64,000 nt of DNA from Parvularcula lutaonensis (GCF_014651915.1 NZ_BMXU01000001.1:1557501-1621500), one strand, 5' to 3'. Positions 44,411 to 53,698 are shown, counted from the first letter of the stretch. Numbers and translations: made by a program. The notes: generated by a model from the sequence alone, not told the origin.

Positions 44411-45952
44411 GTGCTAATCACCAATGCGTCGGCGCAAGTTGCGCTGAAGACACTCCGCGCAGCGAACGCCAGCCTCGATTCCGTCCAGAGCCGGATCTCG
44501 ACCGGTCTCAAGGTTGCGAAAGCGGACGACAACCCGGCCTTCTTTCTCGTCGCCGCGACCCAGCGCTCGGACGTCACCCGGCTCGAAGGGACGCGCGAGA
44601 ACCTTTCCTACGCGCTGTCCGCTGTCCGCACGGCGCTCTCCGCCCAGAAAGAGATCGACAATGCGATGATCAACATCGCATCCGCCGTCGTGAACCTCGA
44701 ACAGGGCGTGGCGAATCGTGAACTCGAGCGGATCATCGACCAGCAGATCGAGTATATCCGCGACATCATTCAGGACACCAACTATAACGGCCTGAACCTC
44801 CTCGAACGCGATCAGCTCGAGACTTTCATCATCGGGTCCGACCGGAAGGGCTCGAGCATCGACCTGCAGACCCTGACCATCGAAGCCCAGGGGCTCGGCA
44901 TCAAACCGCCGGCTGTCTCAGGTCTCGCGCCGCCGCTGCCGGGGGCGTTGCTCGACCTCAACTCGACGGTGCTGACCGGCAGCCCCGGGAACCTCAGCCC
45001 ACGGACTGTCCCGAACACGGTGGGCGTCAATGTTGGCACCAACCCCTCAGGCGGCACCTCCGAGCGGACCTTCGCCATCAGTTTCGAGACCGGCTCGGAT
45101 GTCACGACACAGCAGGTCCTCTATGAAGAGGGCGGTAACGTCCGTGGCCTGAACATTGCGATCCGCGGCGGCAATCTCGTTTTCGGGGGCTATAACCTCG
45201 TCGCTTCCGACCCGACCCCGCCCTGGCCGTATCTCGAGACAACCACGACCATCCAGCCGAACACGCGCTACACCGCGCAGCTCATCTTCGATGGCGAGCC
45301 GACGAACACCGGCCAGTTCCGGGCCTTCCTCGACGGCGCGCTCATCGACACGGTTACCGGCGTGGGTATTCTCTATGACCACCCGGGCGGCATCGGCGTG
45401 GGGCGGATCAACGGCAACGCCGTCGTCAACGGCATCGTCACCAACCGGATCACGGGTCCGGGCGGCAACGACTTCCAGGGCCAGATCGACAAGATCGTCC
45501 AGTACGACTCCGTCCTGACCGGCCCGGACTTCGACGTCATCACGACCTATCTCGCCGAAGGCTGGCTGCCGCCTCGGGGGGTCCAGTACTATATCGGCTC
45601 GCCGCTGCGGAAGGCCGATGCCACGCTGATCGAGCTTCTCGAGGCGGTCGGCAACGTCAATGATCCGGGTTACTCGGTGTCGGCTGCGCTCGAAGTCCTC
45701 GACGCGGCCAAGCAGAAGTCGAACAACGCGTTCTCGGAGCTCGGGGCCATCGAGGGCCGGCTGTCACGCCAGCAGGACTTCCTCCGAGACCTCACCGACG
45801 CCATGGGCGAGGGTATCGCCTCGCTGGTCGAGGCTGACCTGGCCGAGGAATCGGCGCGCCTCCAGGCCACCCAGGTCCAGACCCAGCTTGCCCAACAGAG
45901 CCTCCTTATCGCCAACCAGCGGCCCCAGTCGCTTCTGCGGCTTTTCAACTAA
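44411..45952 (+). CDS. Flagellin with LamG-like central domain
   Basis: A 513-residue protein. Residues 1-140 are a flagellin N-terminal domain (ANASLDSVQSRISTGLKVAK) and about 405-513 the flagellin C-terminal domain ending RLFN, as for the filament core D0/D1. Residues about 217-385 look like a LamG/concanavalin-type jelly-roll (RTFAISFETG early; FQGQIDKIVQYDSVLT late). The filament would thus display a sugar-binding-like domain on its surface. GTG start at 44411 with AAGGAGG upstream. No other flagellar gene is in the window. Confidence 0.85.
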   Translation: MLITNASAQVALKTLRAANASLDSVQSRISTGLKVAKADDNPAFFLVAATQRSDVTRLEGTRENLSYALSAVRTALSAQKEIDNAMINIASAVVNLEQGVANRELERIIDQQIEYIRDIIQDTNYNGLNLLERDQLETFIIGSDRKGSSIDLQTLTIEAQGLGIKPPAVSGLAPPLPGALLDLNSTVLTGSPGNLSPRTVPNTVGVNVGTNPSGGTSERTFAISFETGSDVTTQQVLYEEGGNVRGLNIAIRGGNLVFGGYNLVASDPTPPWPYLETTTTIQPNTRYTAQLIFDGEPTNTGQFRAFLDGALIDTVTGVGILYDHPGGIGVGRINGNAVVNGIVTNRITGPGGNDFQGQIDKIVQYDSVLTGPDFDVITTYLAEGWLPPRGVQYYIGSPLRKADATLIELLEAVGNVNDPGYSVSAALEVLDAAKQKSNNAFSELGAIEGRLSRQQDFLRDLTDAMGEGIASLVEADLAEESARLQATQVQTQLAQQSLLIANQRPQSLLRLFN

Positions 45953-46002
45953 CCCTCTTGCCAACGCCGCAGCCACGTGATCTTTTCCGTGAAGGAAGAG
46001 TT

Positions 46003-46293
46003 ATGTCATCACGTGGGGCGCATATCCTCCGGCTCCTCTTGCCGGTCTGGCTGGTCATCGCGCCTGCAATGGCTTCAGCGCACGCGACCGATCACTCCTT
46101 TTCCCTGACGCCTGACCAGCACGCTTGCGCCCTCTGTCAGGCTGGCGACCGCGATGATGACGCCGTGGTGCCCGAATTCAGCGTCCTTCTTGCCCCTCCG
46201 AGGGCAGAGCTGGTCCAACCGACTGCGCCGCGTCCCGCCGAAGGCCGGACCGAGGGCGAGAAGCCGATCAGGGGTCCTCCGGCTGCGGGCTGA
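46003..46293 (+). CDS. Small exported CxxC protein, DUF2946-like
   Basis: A 96-residue protein with a signal peptide ending near ASA-HATDH. The mature part carries a single CALC motif flanked by His/Asp residues and a C-terminal RGPPAAG, a layout reminiscent of DUF2946 proteins that are often next to metal-type TonB receptors. GAAGGAAGAG precedes the ATG at 46003. The receptor gene follows after 84 bases, so it is a probable operon partner in metal handling. Function inferred from context. Confidence 0.65.
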   Translation: MSSRGAHILRLLLPVWLVIAPAMASAHATDHSFSLTPDQHACALCQAGDRDDDAVVPEFSVLLAPPRAELVQPTAPRPAEGRTEGEKPIRGPPAAG

Positions 46294-46377
46294 ACACGCT
46301 CGCATTCCGTTTTCACATGCTCGTTCGTCCAAAGGCCGCGCGTCAGCGAACGGGCATATCCAGGACCCTGATTTTCC

Positions 46378-48588
46378 ATGACCAAGACCATCCTGCGCCT
46401 TTCCTGCGCAAGCCTCGCCCTTGCTCCGTTTACCGCTTTTGCGACCGAAGCCTCCTCCACCGAACCTGCGATCGCTGCAGCGACGACCACGCTCGCGGCT
46501 GCTGCAGGAACAGCCGTGCATGAGCCCGAAGGCGACACCATCATCGTCACCGCATCGCCGATCGAGCGTAATGCCGAGGCGCTTCTCTCCCCGGTTTCCG
46601 TCCTCGAAGGGGAAGAGCTGCAGCGCCAGCTGCGTGACACGCTGGGTGAGACCCTGCGCCGTGAGCCGGGGGTTTCCTCGACCAATTTCGGCGCGGGCGC
46701 GAGTCGGCCGATCATCCGCGGCCTCGGCGGTGGCCGTGTTCGTACGCTGATCAACGGTATCGGTTCGATCGACGCCGCGGCGGCCAGCCCTGACCACGCC
46801 ACGCCGATCGAACCTGCCCTCGCTGAGACCATCGAAGTCGTCCGCGGCACTGGCCTCCTGCGTTATGGCAGCTCGGCGTCGGGTGGCGTCGTCAACGTCC
46901 TCGATGGTCGGATCGCCAGCGAAGTGCCTGAGGACGGTTTCGATATCGCTGGCCGCTACGCCTTCACTTCCGTGGATGAAGGCAGCACCGGCTCGGCTGG
47001 CGCGCAGGTCCACCTCGGCAAGCTTGGCGGCGTCGATGTCGTTGCCACGGGCCAGGCGATTACCCGCCGTGCGGGTGACTACGACATCTCCGGTTTCGCT
47101 GAGAGCGAAGCGCTGATGGAAGCCGAGGACGATCACGACGACCACGGCATGGGCCATGACGACGAGGAGGAAGTCGAAGGCGTCCTCGAAAACTCGTTCA
47201 ATGAAGTCGACAGCCTGACCGGCGGCCTTTCGTTCGTCGGTGAGCGCGGCTTCCTCGGCTTCGCGGTCCAGAACTACCGCTCGCGCTACGGCGTTCCCGG
47301 CCATGGCCACGGCCACGAAGAAGAGCACGGCGCTGGCGAGGAGCACGATGAAGAGGAAGAAGGCGTCTTCATCGACCTCGACCAGACCCGCTACGACATC
47401 AACGGCAGCCTGGCATTCGGCGGACCGATCCAGCGCGTCGATCTCTATGCTGGCTTCGCCGACTACGAACACATCGAGTTCGAAGCCCCCGGCGAACCCG
47501 GTACCGTGTTTGCTAATGAAGGCTATGAGATCCGTGTCGAAGCGGTGCAGGCCGAGCGCGGTGACTGGCGCGGCGCGTCGGGTATCCAGATCCGCGATCG
47601 CAAGTTCTCGGCCATCGGCGAAGAGGCTTTCGTTCCGCCTACAGAGACCGAGCAGCTCGGCCTCTACACTTTCCAGGAAACCAAGCTCGGCCCGGTCACG
47701 GTGGAAGGCTCGCTCCGCTACGAGGAGACCGACCAGGCCCAGACGGTCAACAACATCGAGCGCAGTTTCGAAGGCGTCTCCGGCGCACTCGGCGGCTCGA
47801 TCCCGGTGGCAGACGGGGTCCGCGCGACGTTCAACCTCTTCAGGACCGAGCGCGCTCCGACCTCGGACGAGCTCTTCAGCGATGGCCCGCACCTTGCCAC
47901 CGAGAGCTTCGATATCGGCGACGTCAACCTCGACATCGAAACCGCCCTCGGCCTCGAAGGCGGCCTGCGTTTTGCCGGTGAGCGTGGATCATTCTCGATC
48001 AATGCGTTCTACACGGAATATAGCGATTTCATCTTCCAGCAGGCGACTGGCCAAACGGGTGAGGACATCCTCATTGCCCGCGGCGAGACGGACCCTGAAG
48101 AACTCGAAGAGTTCGCCGAGCTGACGGTCTTCCAGTACACCCAGGCGGACGCGACCTTCTCGGGTCTCGAGATCGAAGGCCAGCTCGAGCTCGGCCAGGC
48201 TTCGGGCTTCGACGTCTCCGCCGACCTTGTAGCGGATTTCGTCAATGCCGAGCTCGACCGCGCCGATGCGCAGGGCAACACGCAGCTGCCGCGCATTCCT
48301 CCGCTTGGCGTCCTCGTTGGTCTCGAGGCGGATAACGGCACCTTCAGCTTCCGCGCGGAGGCCGAGCATTCTGCGGAAGCCGATGACGTGGCATCCTTCG
48401 AGCTGCCGACGGATTCCTTCACCCTGGTCAATCTCTACGCTGACTGGCGCGTGACGGAGAACATCTCGCTCTCCCTCGCAGGCCTCAACATCGGTGACGA
48501 GGAAGCACGGGTCCATACGTCGTTCCTGAAGGACCAGGCACCACTACCGGGCCGCAATATCCGCTTCGCGCTCAACATGCGCTACTAG
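46378..48588 (+). CDS. TonB-dependent receptor with His/Asp/Glu-rich loops (zinc-type)
   Basis: A 736-residue outer-membrane receptor. The plug reads GDTIIVTASPIERNAEALLS, with PIIRGLGGGRVRTLINGIG. Two extracellular-loop-like inserts are strongly metal-binding: EDDHDDHGMGHDDEEE, and a later stretch of His, Gly and Glu with repeated GH and EEEH. Such loops are a hallmark of ZnuD-type zinc receptors. The barrel ends in LNMRY. It follows a small CxxC protein. No Zur box was recognised upstream, so zinc regulation is not shown. Confidence 0.92.
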   Translation: MTKTILRLSCASLALAPFTAFATEASSTEPAIAAATTTLAAAAGTAVHEPEGDTIIVTASPIERNAEALLSPVSVLEGEELQRQLRDTLGETLRREPGVSSTNFGAGASRPIIRGLGGGRVRTLINGIGSIDAAAASPDHATPIEPALAETIEVVRGTGLLRYGSSASGGVVNVLDGRIASEVPEDGFDIAGRYAFTSVDEGSTGSAGAQVHLGKLGGVDVVATGQAITRRAGDYDISGFAESEALMEAEDDHDDHGMGHDDEEEVEGVLENSFNEVDSLTGGLSFVGERGFLGFAVQNYRSRYGVPGHGHGHEEEHGAGEEHDEEEEGVFIDLDQTRYDINGSLAFGGPIQRVDLYAGFADYEHIEFEAPGEPGTVFANEGYEIRVEAVQAERGDWRGASGIQIRDRKFSAIGEEAFVPPTETEQLGLYTFQETKLGPVTVEGSLRYEETDQAQTVNNIERSFEGVSGALGGSIPVADGVRATFNLFRTERAPTSDELFSDGPHLATESFDIGDVNLDIETALGLEGGLRFAGERGSFSINAFYTEYSDFIFQQATGQTGEDILIARGETDPEELEEFAELTVFQYTQADATFSGLEIEGQLELGQASGFDVSADLVADFVNAELDRADAQGNTQLPRIPPLGVLVGLEADNGTFSFRAEAEHSAEADDVASFELPTDSFTLVNLYADWRVTENISLSLAGLNIGDEEARVHTSFLKDQAPLPGRNIRFALNMRY

Positions 48589-48766
48589 GGCGAGTATTGG
48601 CGGGATCATTTTCGCTCTTGCTGTCATTCCCTCTTTCCTTTTGAGTTGAACGGAACGCATCTTGAGGCGAGAGGGGACTGTCGCGGCCGACGCCGGGGCA
48701 TGGCAGGGTCACGCAGGACCCTCCGCACAGGTCTGTCTCCTCGGAAAAAAGGAAGAGGGGACCTCC

Positions 48767-50446
48767 ATGGACGACAACGCAAAAGATGAAGGCGCGCTTG
48801 CGCCTTCACGCCGCACGCTGATGAAAGGCACGGCTGGCGCAGCGGCCATGGCCGCACTTGCAACGCCGGCAGCGCGGGCCCATTCCAGCCATCACGGCGG
48901 GGGCGGCCATCCCGTGCTGGCCGAGAAAGCAGCCATCCGCCGCGCGAAGGCCACCAAGCTCCGCTTCGAAGCGGCCCGCGACCAGCTTCGCCCCGACCTT
49001 CCGAGGCAGCAGACGAATGGCGACGAGGCCTTTGCCGACAAACGCGCGAGCTTCTTCAAGACCCTGCCGCAGAACCGGTTTGGCGAGGTCAACCGGCAAG
49101 CCTACCAGAAACTTCTCGATGCTCTCGCTTCGGGCCAGCAGGGCGATTTCGACCAGATCCCCCTGGCGAGGATCGCCCAGCGCAAGCTCGCAAATCCTCA
49201 GGGTGCGTACAAGTACACCCTGTCTGGCCGTGACGGCCAGAACACCTGGATGCGTCCGGCGCCGACCTTCCTCGGCGCGGAAACGGCGGCGGAAATGGGA
49301 GAGCTTTACTGGAAAGCGCTCTGTCGCGATGTGCCGTTCAGTGCCTACGGCTCGAGCCCGCTGATCGCCGCCGCGGTATCCGACCTTAATGCTTTCTCGG
49401 CAACCGTGGGTCCGAAGTCTGGCGGCAGCGTCACGCCGGAAACGGTCTTCCGTGGCGAGACGCCGGGCGACCTGGCCGGCCCTTACATCAGCCAGCTTCT
49501 CACCAAACCGGTCCCCTTCGGCAACACGACGATCGAGCAGCGCTACGCCGCGCCCGCTATCGGCGATGACTTCATGACCACGGAGCGGTCATGGCGCAGG
49601 GTCCAGCGGGGCATCGCCCCGCCGCCGCTTCTCAAGGGCAATCCGCGTTACATATCCGACGCCCGCGCCCTCGGCGAATTCGTGCATGTGGACTTCACCT
49701 TCCAGGCCTACCAGTCCGCAGCGCTGATCCTGCTCGGCATCCCAGGCTCGTTCGACATCGGCAATCTCTACAACACCAATTCGACTCAAGGCGCCTTTGT
49801 CTCGCTCGGGGGTCCTGACGTCCTCGACCTCGTGGCCAAGGCGGGCAATCTCGCATTGACCGGGGCGTGGTACCAGAAATGGCTGGTCCACCGCCGGGCC
49901 CGCCCCGAGGTCTATGGTGGCCGCCTCCATTTCCAGAACACCGGTGAGCGCGACTACGGCCTGCCGCAGGAAATTCTGGACTCAGACGGTGTTGGCCGGA
50001 CCCTCGCGGCACAGGGCACGGGTTTCCTCTCCCAGGCTTTCCCCGAAGGCTCGCCAACCCACCCGGCCTATCCGGCCGGTCACGCGACCATCGCCGGCGC
50101 CTGCTGCACGGTGCTCAAGGCGTTCTTCGAAGAGAGCATGGCCTTCCCGAACCCTGAAGAGGCGGATGCCACCGGCCAGACGCTTCTTCCTTACAGCGGG
50201 ACACTGACGATTGGCGATGAGATCAACAAGCTCGCCAACAATATCTCGCTTGGCCGCGACTGGGCAGGGGTCCACTACCGCTCGGATGGCGTCGATGGCC
50301 TTTCCGTCGGCGAACAGCAGGCTATCAGCCTGCTGAGGGATTACTCGCGCACCTATTCAGAGCGTTTCGCTGGTTTCACCCTGACGAAGTTCGACGGTAC
50401 CCGGATAACCATCAATGATGGCGAGATCGACACTGCCGGGGCCTAG
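48767..50446 (+). CDS. Vanadium-dependent haloperoxidase-like protein (PAP2 superfamily)
   Basis: A 559-residue exported protein with a twin-arginine signal (SRRTLMKGTAGAAAMA). The phosphatase/vanadate site is visible in order: KWLVHRRARPEVYGG (Lys and Arg), YPAGHATIAGA (the catalytic Gly-His) and RDWAGVHYRSDGVDG (Arg and His). This pattern fits bacterial vanadium haloperoxidases and related acid phosphatases; which activity it has cannot be decided from sequence. A run of His/Gly residues follows the signal. The ATG at 48767 has GGAAGAGGGG before it. Confidence 0.88.
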   Translation: MDDNAKDEGALAPSRRTLMKGTAGAAAMAALATPAARAHSSHHGGGGHPVLAEKAAIRRAKATKLRFEAARDQLRPDLPRQQTNGDEAFADKRASFFKTLPQNRFGEVNRQAYQKLLDALASGQQGDFDQIPLARIAQRKLANPQGAYKYTLSGRDGQNTWMRPAPTFLGAETAAEMGELYWKALCRDVPFSAYGSSPLIAAAVSDLNAFSATVGPKSGGSVTPETVFRGETPGDLAGPYISQLLTKPVPFGNTTIEQRYAAPAIGDDFMTTERSWRRVQRGIAPPPLLKGNPRYISDARALGEFVHVDFTFQAYQSAALILLGIPGSFDIGNLYNTNSTQGAFVSLGGPDVLDLVAKAGNLALTGAWYQKWLVHRRARPEVYGGRLHFQNTGERDYGLPQEILDSDGVGRTLAAQGTGFLSQAFPEGSPTHPAYPAGHATIAGACCTVLKAFFEESMAFPNPEEADATGQTLLPYSGTLTIGDEINKLANNISLGRDWAGVHYRSDGVDGLSVGEQQAISLLRDYSRTYSERFAGFTLTKFDGTRITINDGEIDTAGA

Positions 50447-51420
50447 GCCCGGTCGCTGCCATAGGTCATCTCGAGGAAGACATCCTCGAGATCGGCCTCC
50501 ACGGTGGAGATGTCCTTCACCGATATTCCTGCGGCGTTGACGGCGGAAAGAAGGTCCGCGACCTTCGTCACGCTCGGGCGGTAGTCGATGTAGAGGCTGC
50601 CGTCCTCGCGCACTTCCGCGCCGTCAATGCCAAGATCCGTACCCGGAGCAAGAAGCTCCTCCGGCACCACCATCAGTGTCTTGCGGTCAAGGCTCTTCAG
50701 AAGCTGGTCTTTCGGCTGGACCGTCTTCACTTCCCCATGGTGGATGATGCCGATCGTATCGCAGAGTTCCTGCGCCTCTTCGAGATAATGCGTTGTCAGA
50801 ATAACTGTCACGCCACGCTCGTGGAGTTCCATCACCTGGTCCCAGAGCTGGCGCCTGAGCTCGATATCGACCCCGGCTGTCGGCTCGTCGAGGATGAGCA
50901 CGGGCGGGTCGTGCACCATCGCCTTGGCGACGAGAAGGCGCCGCTTCATCCCGCCGGAGAGCGAGCGCACATAGGCCTCGGCCTTGTCCTCGAGGCCCAG
51001 CGAGCGGAGGATCTCCATGGTCCGGCGTTTTGATTTCGGCACGCCATAGAGGCCTGCCTGGATCTCCAGAGCCTCGCGGGGCGTGAAAAAGACGTCCGTC
51101 GACAGCTCCTGAGGCACCACGCCGATGGAGGCACGGGCCTGGCGCGGGTTCTTGTCGATGTCGAAGCCCCAGATCGACGCGGTCCCGCTGGTCTTGTTCA
51201 CGAGCCCGGCTAGAATATTGATGAACGTCGATTTCCCGGCGCCATTCGGTCCCAGAAGGCCGAAGACCGAGCCTCGCGGTACATCGAGGTCGATGCCCTT
51301 GAGCGCTTCCTTGGGCGGCTGGCCCTTCGCGCCACGATACACCTTGCGCAGGCCGCGCGCCGAAATGGCAGCATCGAGCGCTGGCTTGGACTGGGTGAGC
51401 GGTTTCGCTTCATCACGCAT
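50443..51420 (-). CDS. ABC transporter ATP-binding protein
   Basis: A 325-residue ABC ATPase with Walker A GPNGAGKST, the Q-loop region VVPQELSTDVFF, the signature LSGGMKRRLLVAKAM, Walker B PVLILDEPTAGVD and the His switch TTHYLEEAQ. A C-terminal extension of about 80 residues follows, as in exporters of the ABC-2 type (NatA/drug-resistance group). No permease gene is adjacent, so the partner must be elsewhere. The start at 51420 is a choice; in-frame ATGs at 51441 and 51507 exist and none has a clear ribosome binding site. Confidence 0.92.
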   Translation of the reverse strand: MRDEAKPLTQSKPALDAAISARGLRKVYRGAKGQPPKEALKGIDLDVPRGSVFGLLGPNGAGKSTFINILAGLVNKTSGTASIWGFDIDKNPRQARASIGVVPQELSTDVFFTPREALEIQAGLYGVPKSKRRTMEILRSLGLEDKAEAYVRSLSGGMKRRLLVAKAMVHDPPVLILDEPTAGVDIELRRQLWDQVMELHERGVTVILTTHYLEEAQELCDTIGIIHHGEVKTVQPKDQLLKSLDRKTLMVVPEELLAPGTDLGIDGAEVREDGSLYIDYRPSVTKVADLLSAVNAAGISVKDISTVEADLEDVFLEMTYGSDRA

Positions 51421-51539
51421 GGCGCCGATGTCGCGACGCATCGCGGAAACGTCAACGCAAAACGGCCTTCCGGGCTGATGCTCGGGGAACAGATTGCCGC
51501 AGCGCATCGTTCGCTATCCGGTATCACGGAGATAAACCG

Positions 51540-52019
51540 ATGCGGTTCCTGATTCTTGGTGTCCTCGCCCTCTATGTCGCCGCCACCGGCAATGCGCTGC
51601 AACAGGCCGGCGCGGCCGTCAGGACCGAATACTTTGTCGATCTCTACCGGATCACCGTCTACGACACTGACGGCACCTTGACCCGTGAGGACATCAATTC
51701 TCTTCGGAAGCCCCTGCGCCTGACGCTCGATGTCCTCTATGACGGCCAGCTGCCTGATATCCCGGACACCTGGCGCGAGGAGCTGGTGCCGGCGGTTTCG
51801 GACGAACAGATGGCAACACTCCGCAACGCCTATGCCGACCTCAAGCAGGGTGACCGGGTCGTGCTGGTCTATCGTCCGCACGACGGGACGGTGATTTCAG
51901 TGAATGGGACGCCCGTGGTCGAAGACGACGGCTCCGAACTGGCACGGGCCACCTTTGATGTCTGGTTCGGCAAGAACCCGGTCAGCGCGGAGATCAAAGC
52001 CGACATCCTGCGCGGCTGA
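51540..52019 (+). CDS. Chalcone isomerase-like exported protein
   Basis: A 159-residue protein with a signal peptide and the chalcone-isomerase-like core: AGAAVRTEYFVDLYRITVYD, then KPLRLTLDVLYDGQLPD and the late strand region GDRVVLVYRPHDGTVISVNG. Bacterial members of this fold lack flavonoid substrates and probably bind lipids or act in the envelope. It is divergent from the ABC gene. Substrate unknown. Confidence 0.8.
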   Translation: MRFLILGVLALYVAATGNALQQAGAAVRTEYFVDLYRITVYDTDGTLTREDINSLRKPLRLTLDVLYDGQLPDIPDTWREELVPAVSDEQMATLRNAYADLKQGDRVVLVYRPHDGTVISVNGTPVVEDDGSELARATFDVWFGKNPVSAEIKADILRG

Positions 52020-52058
52020 CCGCTTGCGGCCCGTCTCCCGGTTCGGCATAGACGCCTC

Positions 52059-52424
52059 ATGGCCACGAAACTTCCCGCTCACAAAGCCCCGCGCACCCTC
52101 GATCAGGTGATCGAAGAAGTCGTGAACGACCTCGACGCGATCGACATCGTGTTCGTTGACCAACGGCGGCAGGCTTGCATGGGACAAGGCGGCGCGCTCG
52201 GCCATCCGAAGGTGTTCTACACCATTGGCGACAAAGGCTATGCCGAGTGCATGTATTGCGACCGGGTCTTTGTCTACGCGCCTGACCGGGCTGGCGAGAC
52301 CATCGACCGATGGGCGGAAAGGGAAGAAGCCAAGCGCGCCCGTACCGCGATCGGAAAAGAACTCCCCGGAGACGGCCTCACCGAGAGCGCAACACCTCCT
52401 CCCGGAGAGAACCTGGGCGTCTAG
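52059..52424 (+). CDS. Zinc-finger domain protein (zf-CHCC, NDUFS6-like)
   Basis: A 121-residue small protein with the CHCC zinc-finger pattern: Cys in ACMGQGGALGHPKVFYTI with the His, and the CxxC pair CMYCDRVFVY. This domain is that of the complex I accessory subunit NDUFS6 and short bacterial homologues. It lies 39 bases after the chalcone isomerase-like gene and overlaps the next gene tail to tail by 47 bases. Role in the cell unproven. Confidence 0.88.
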   Translation: MATKLPAHKAPRTLDQVIEEVVNDLDAIDIVFVDQRRQACMGQGGALGHPKVFYTIGDKGYAECMYCDRVFVYAPDRAGETIDRWAEREEAKRARTAIGKELPGDGLTESATPPPGENLGV

Positions 52425-52920
52425 CGTGGTATCGCCGCATTACGGCATAGAACACGACCACCCAGAAAAGCAGCAGGCTGAAAAAGCTGAAAAAGCCTCC
52501 CCACCCCTGCAGGATGAGCTGCAGCGCCTCGAGATCGGCCGTGCGCACGAGCTGGATCCCGTCCGCGGATAGCTTGAGGCGCTGGGCCTGCTCCGCCGGC
52601 TGAGGAATGACACCCGTCCGCTCCATGATCCCGATTGTGATCGCGGTGACCGCCAGCATGAGGGGTGCGGTGACAAGGAAGACTGCGACAGCGGCGAAGG
52701 TGTAGGCGGGCGCTCTGGGTGTCTCGACCCGCGCGAAAATCTTCCGGAATGCGTCTTCGTCGAGGCCCTTCAGGAGGTCCGGGTCGGCCTGCCGCAGGTG
52801 CTCGTACTCGAACCGCGCGCCTTCGGTGATCTCTTCGTCGATCTTCCGCTGCCACAGGCGCAGCCCGCCATACCAAACGGCAAGGATCAGGAGCACGACG
52901 AGATAGTAGGTCAGGAGCAT
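52378..52920 (-). CDS. Three-span membrane protein, unknown
   Basis: A 180-residue protein with predicted spans at about 3-22, 72-98 and 141-162, and a long charged cytoplasmic loop after the first. No family recognised. It overlaps the zf-CHCC gene by 47 bases on the opposite strand. Upstream lies a possible small membrane-protein gene whose stop overlaps its start. Confidence 0.65.
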   Translation of the reverse strand: MLLTYYLVVLLILAVWYGGLRLWQRKIDEEITEGARFEYEHLRQADPDLLKGLDEDAFRKIFARVETPRAPAYTFAAVAVFLVTAPLMLAVTAITIGIMERTGVIPQPAEQAQRLKLSADGIQLVRTADLEALQLILQGWGGFFSFFSLLLFWVVVFYAVMRRYHARRPGSLREEVLRSR

Positions 52921-53063
52921 CGCTGGGACTTAAGGGTTCCGACCGGTCCCGTCACGACCTTTTGCCCTGAAACCTCGTTCACCGGCGGGCTGTGGACGAT
53001 GGTGACGAGCACCCAGCTCAGGATCACCAGGAGGAACCATTCAGGGAACGACGACGAACGCAC
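52911..53063 (-). CDS. Putative small membrane protein
   Basis: A 50-codon ORF from a GTG at 53063, with one membrane segment (WFLLVILSWVLVTIV) and a Ser-rich N-terminus. The stop overlaps the ATG of the following membrane-protein gene, consistent with coupling. The ribosome binding site is weak and no homologue comes to mind, so this is tentative. It fills the gap between the two annotated genes. Confidence 0.4.
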   Translation of the reverse strand: MRSSSFPEWFLLVILSWVLVTIVHSPPVNEVSGQKVVTGPVGTLKSQRCS

Positions 53064-53146
53064 GGACTCGGATCTCGCGTGCGGCCGCGAGTCCCGAAGC
53101 GCCCTCTTCCGTCACGAAATGCCGGCCGTCGGGGGCTCGGGAGACT

Positions 53147-53698
53147 TCAAGCCGTCTTCGCCTTGCTGAGCGCAGCACCCAGCGCATCGGCAAGCTCCCC
53201 CCGCTCCTGCGGCGAGAGGAAGCTGCCGAGGATCAGCACACGGCCTTTCTCCACGAGCCGGAGCTGCGTCTCGTGGCTTGCGGGCCTGTCGAACTCCACC
53301 CGCGCCCAGAACGGGTTCAGCTTCCAGCGTGTTTCATGCCCTGACGGCAGCACACGGCTGATCCACAGCGCATCGTCGGTCAGCATGACACGCTCATGGC
53401 GGCGACCCTGCACATAGGAGAGGTGGAAGGCCCACCAGACGATCAGGATGTCGACACCGCAGAAGAACGCCACCGGCCACGCACCGAGGGTGAAATAGAT
53501 CACTGCGTTGACGAGGTTCACGCCGATCACCACGGCCAGCACCCGCCTGAACCCGTCCGCTGTCAGGGACCTGTTCGGAAAGAGCAGGGCATGGAAGCGG
53601 AAGTCTTCGTCGCCCGTCACGGGGTCAGGTCCGCTGCTGGCCGCAGTCCTGCCAGTGACAGTCGGCGGCATGTTCTCAATGGTGATGGTCCGGGTCAT
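53147..53698 (-). CDS. DUF2244 family membrane protein
   Basis: A 183-residue protein with the DUF2244 layout: a cytoplasmic N-terminus, two close membrane spans separated by a tiny loop (VIYFTLGAWPVAFFCGVDIL), then the conserved cytoplasmic tail HLSYVQGRRHERVMLTDDAL and a C-terminal GSFLSPQERGELADALG. The function of DUF2244 is unknown. The ATG at 53698 has a normal N-terminus. It is divergent from the PAS gene. Confidence 0.85.
   Translation of the reverse strand: MTRTITIENMPPTVTGRTAASSGPDPVTGDEDFRFHALLFPNRSLTADGFRRVLAVVIGVNLVNAVIYFTLGAWPVAFFCGVDILIVWWAFHLSYVQGRRHERVMLTDDALWISRVLPSGHETRWKLNPFWARVEFDRPASHETQLRLVEKGRVLILGSFLSPQERGELADALGAALSKAKTA

Noticed and set aside
46294-46377. Zur box upstream of the zinc-type TonB receptor
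   Set aside because: No convincing palindrome near the receptor or in front of the CxxC gene.
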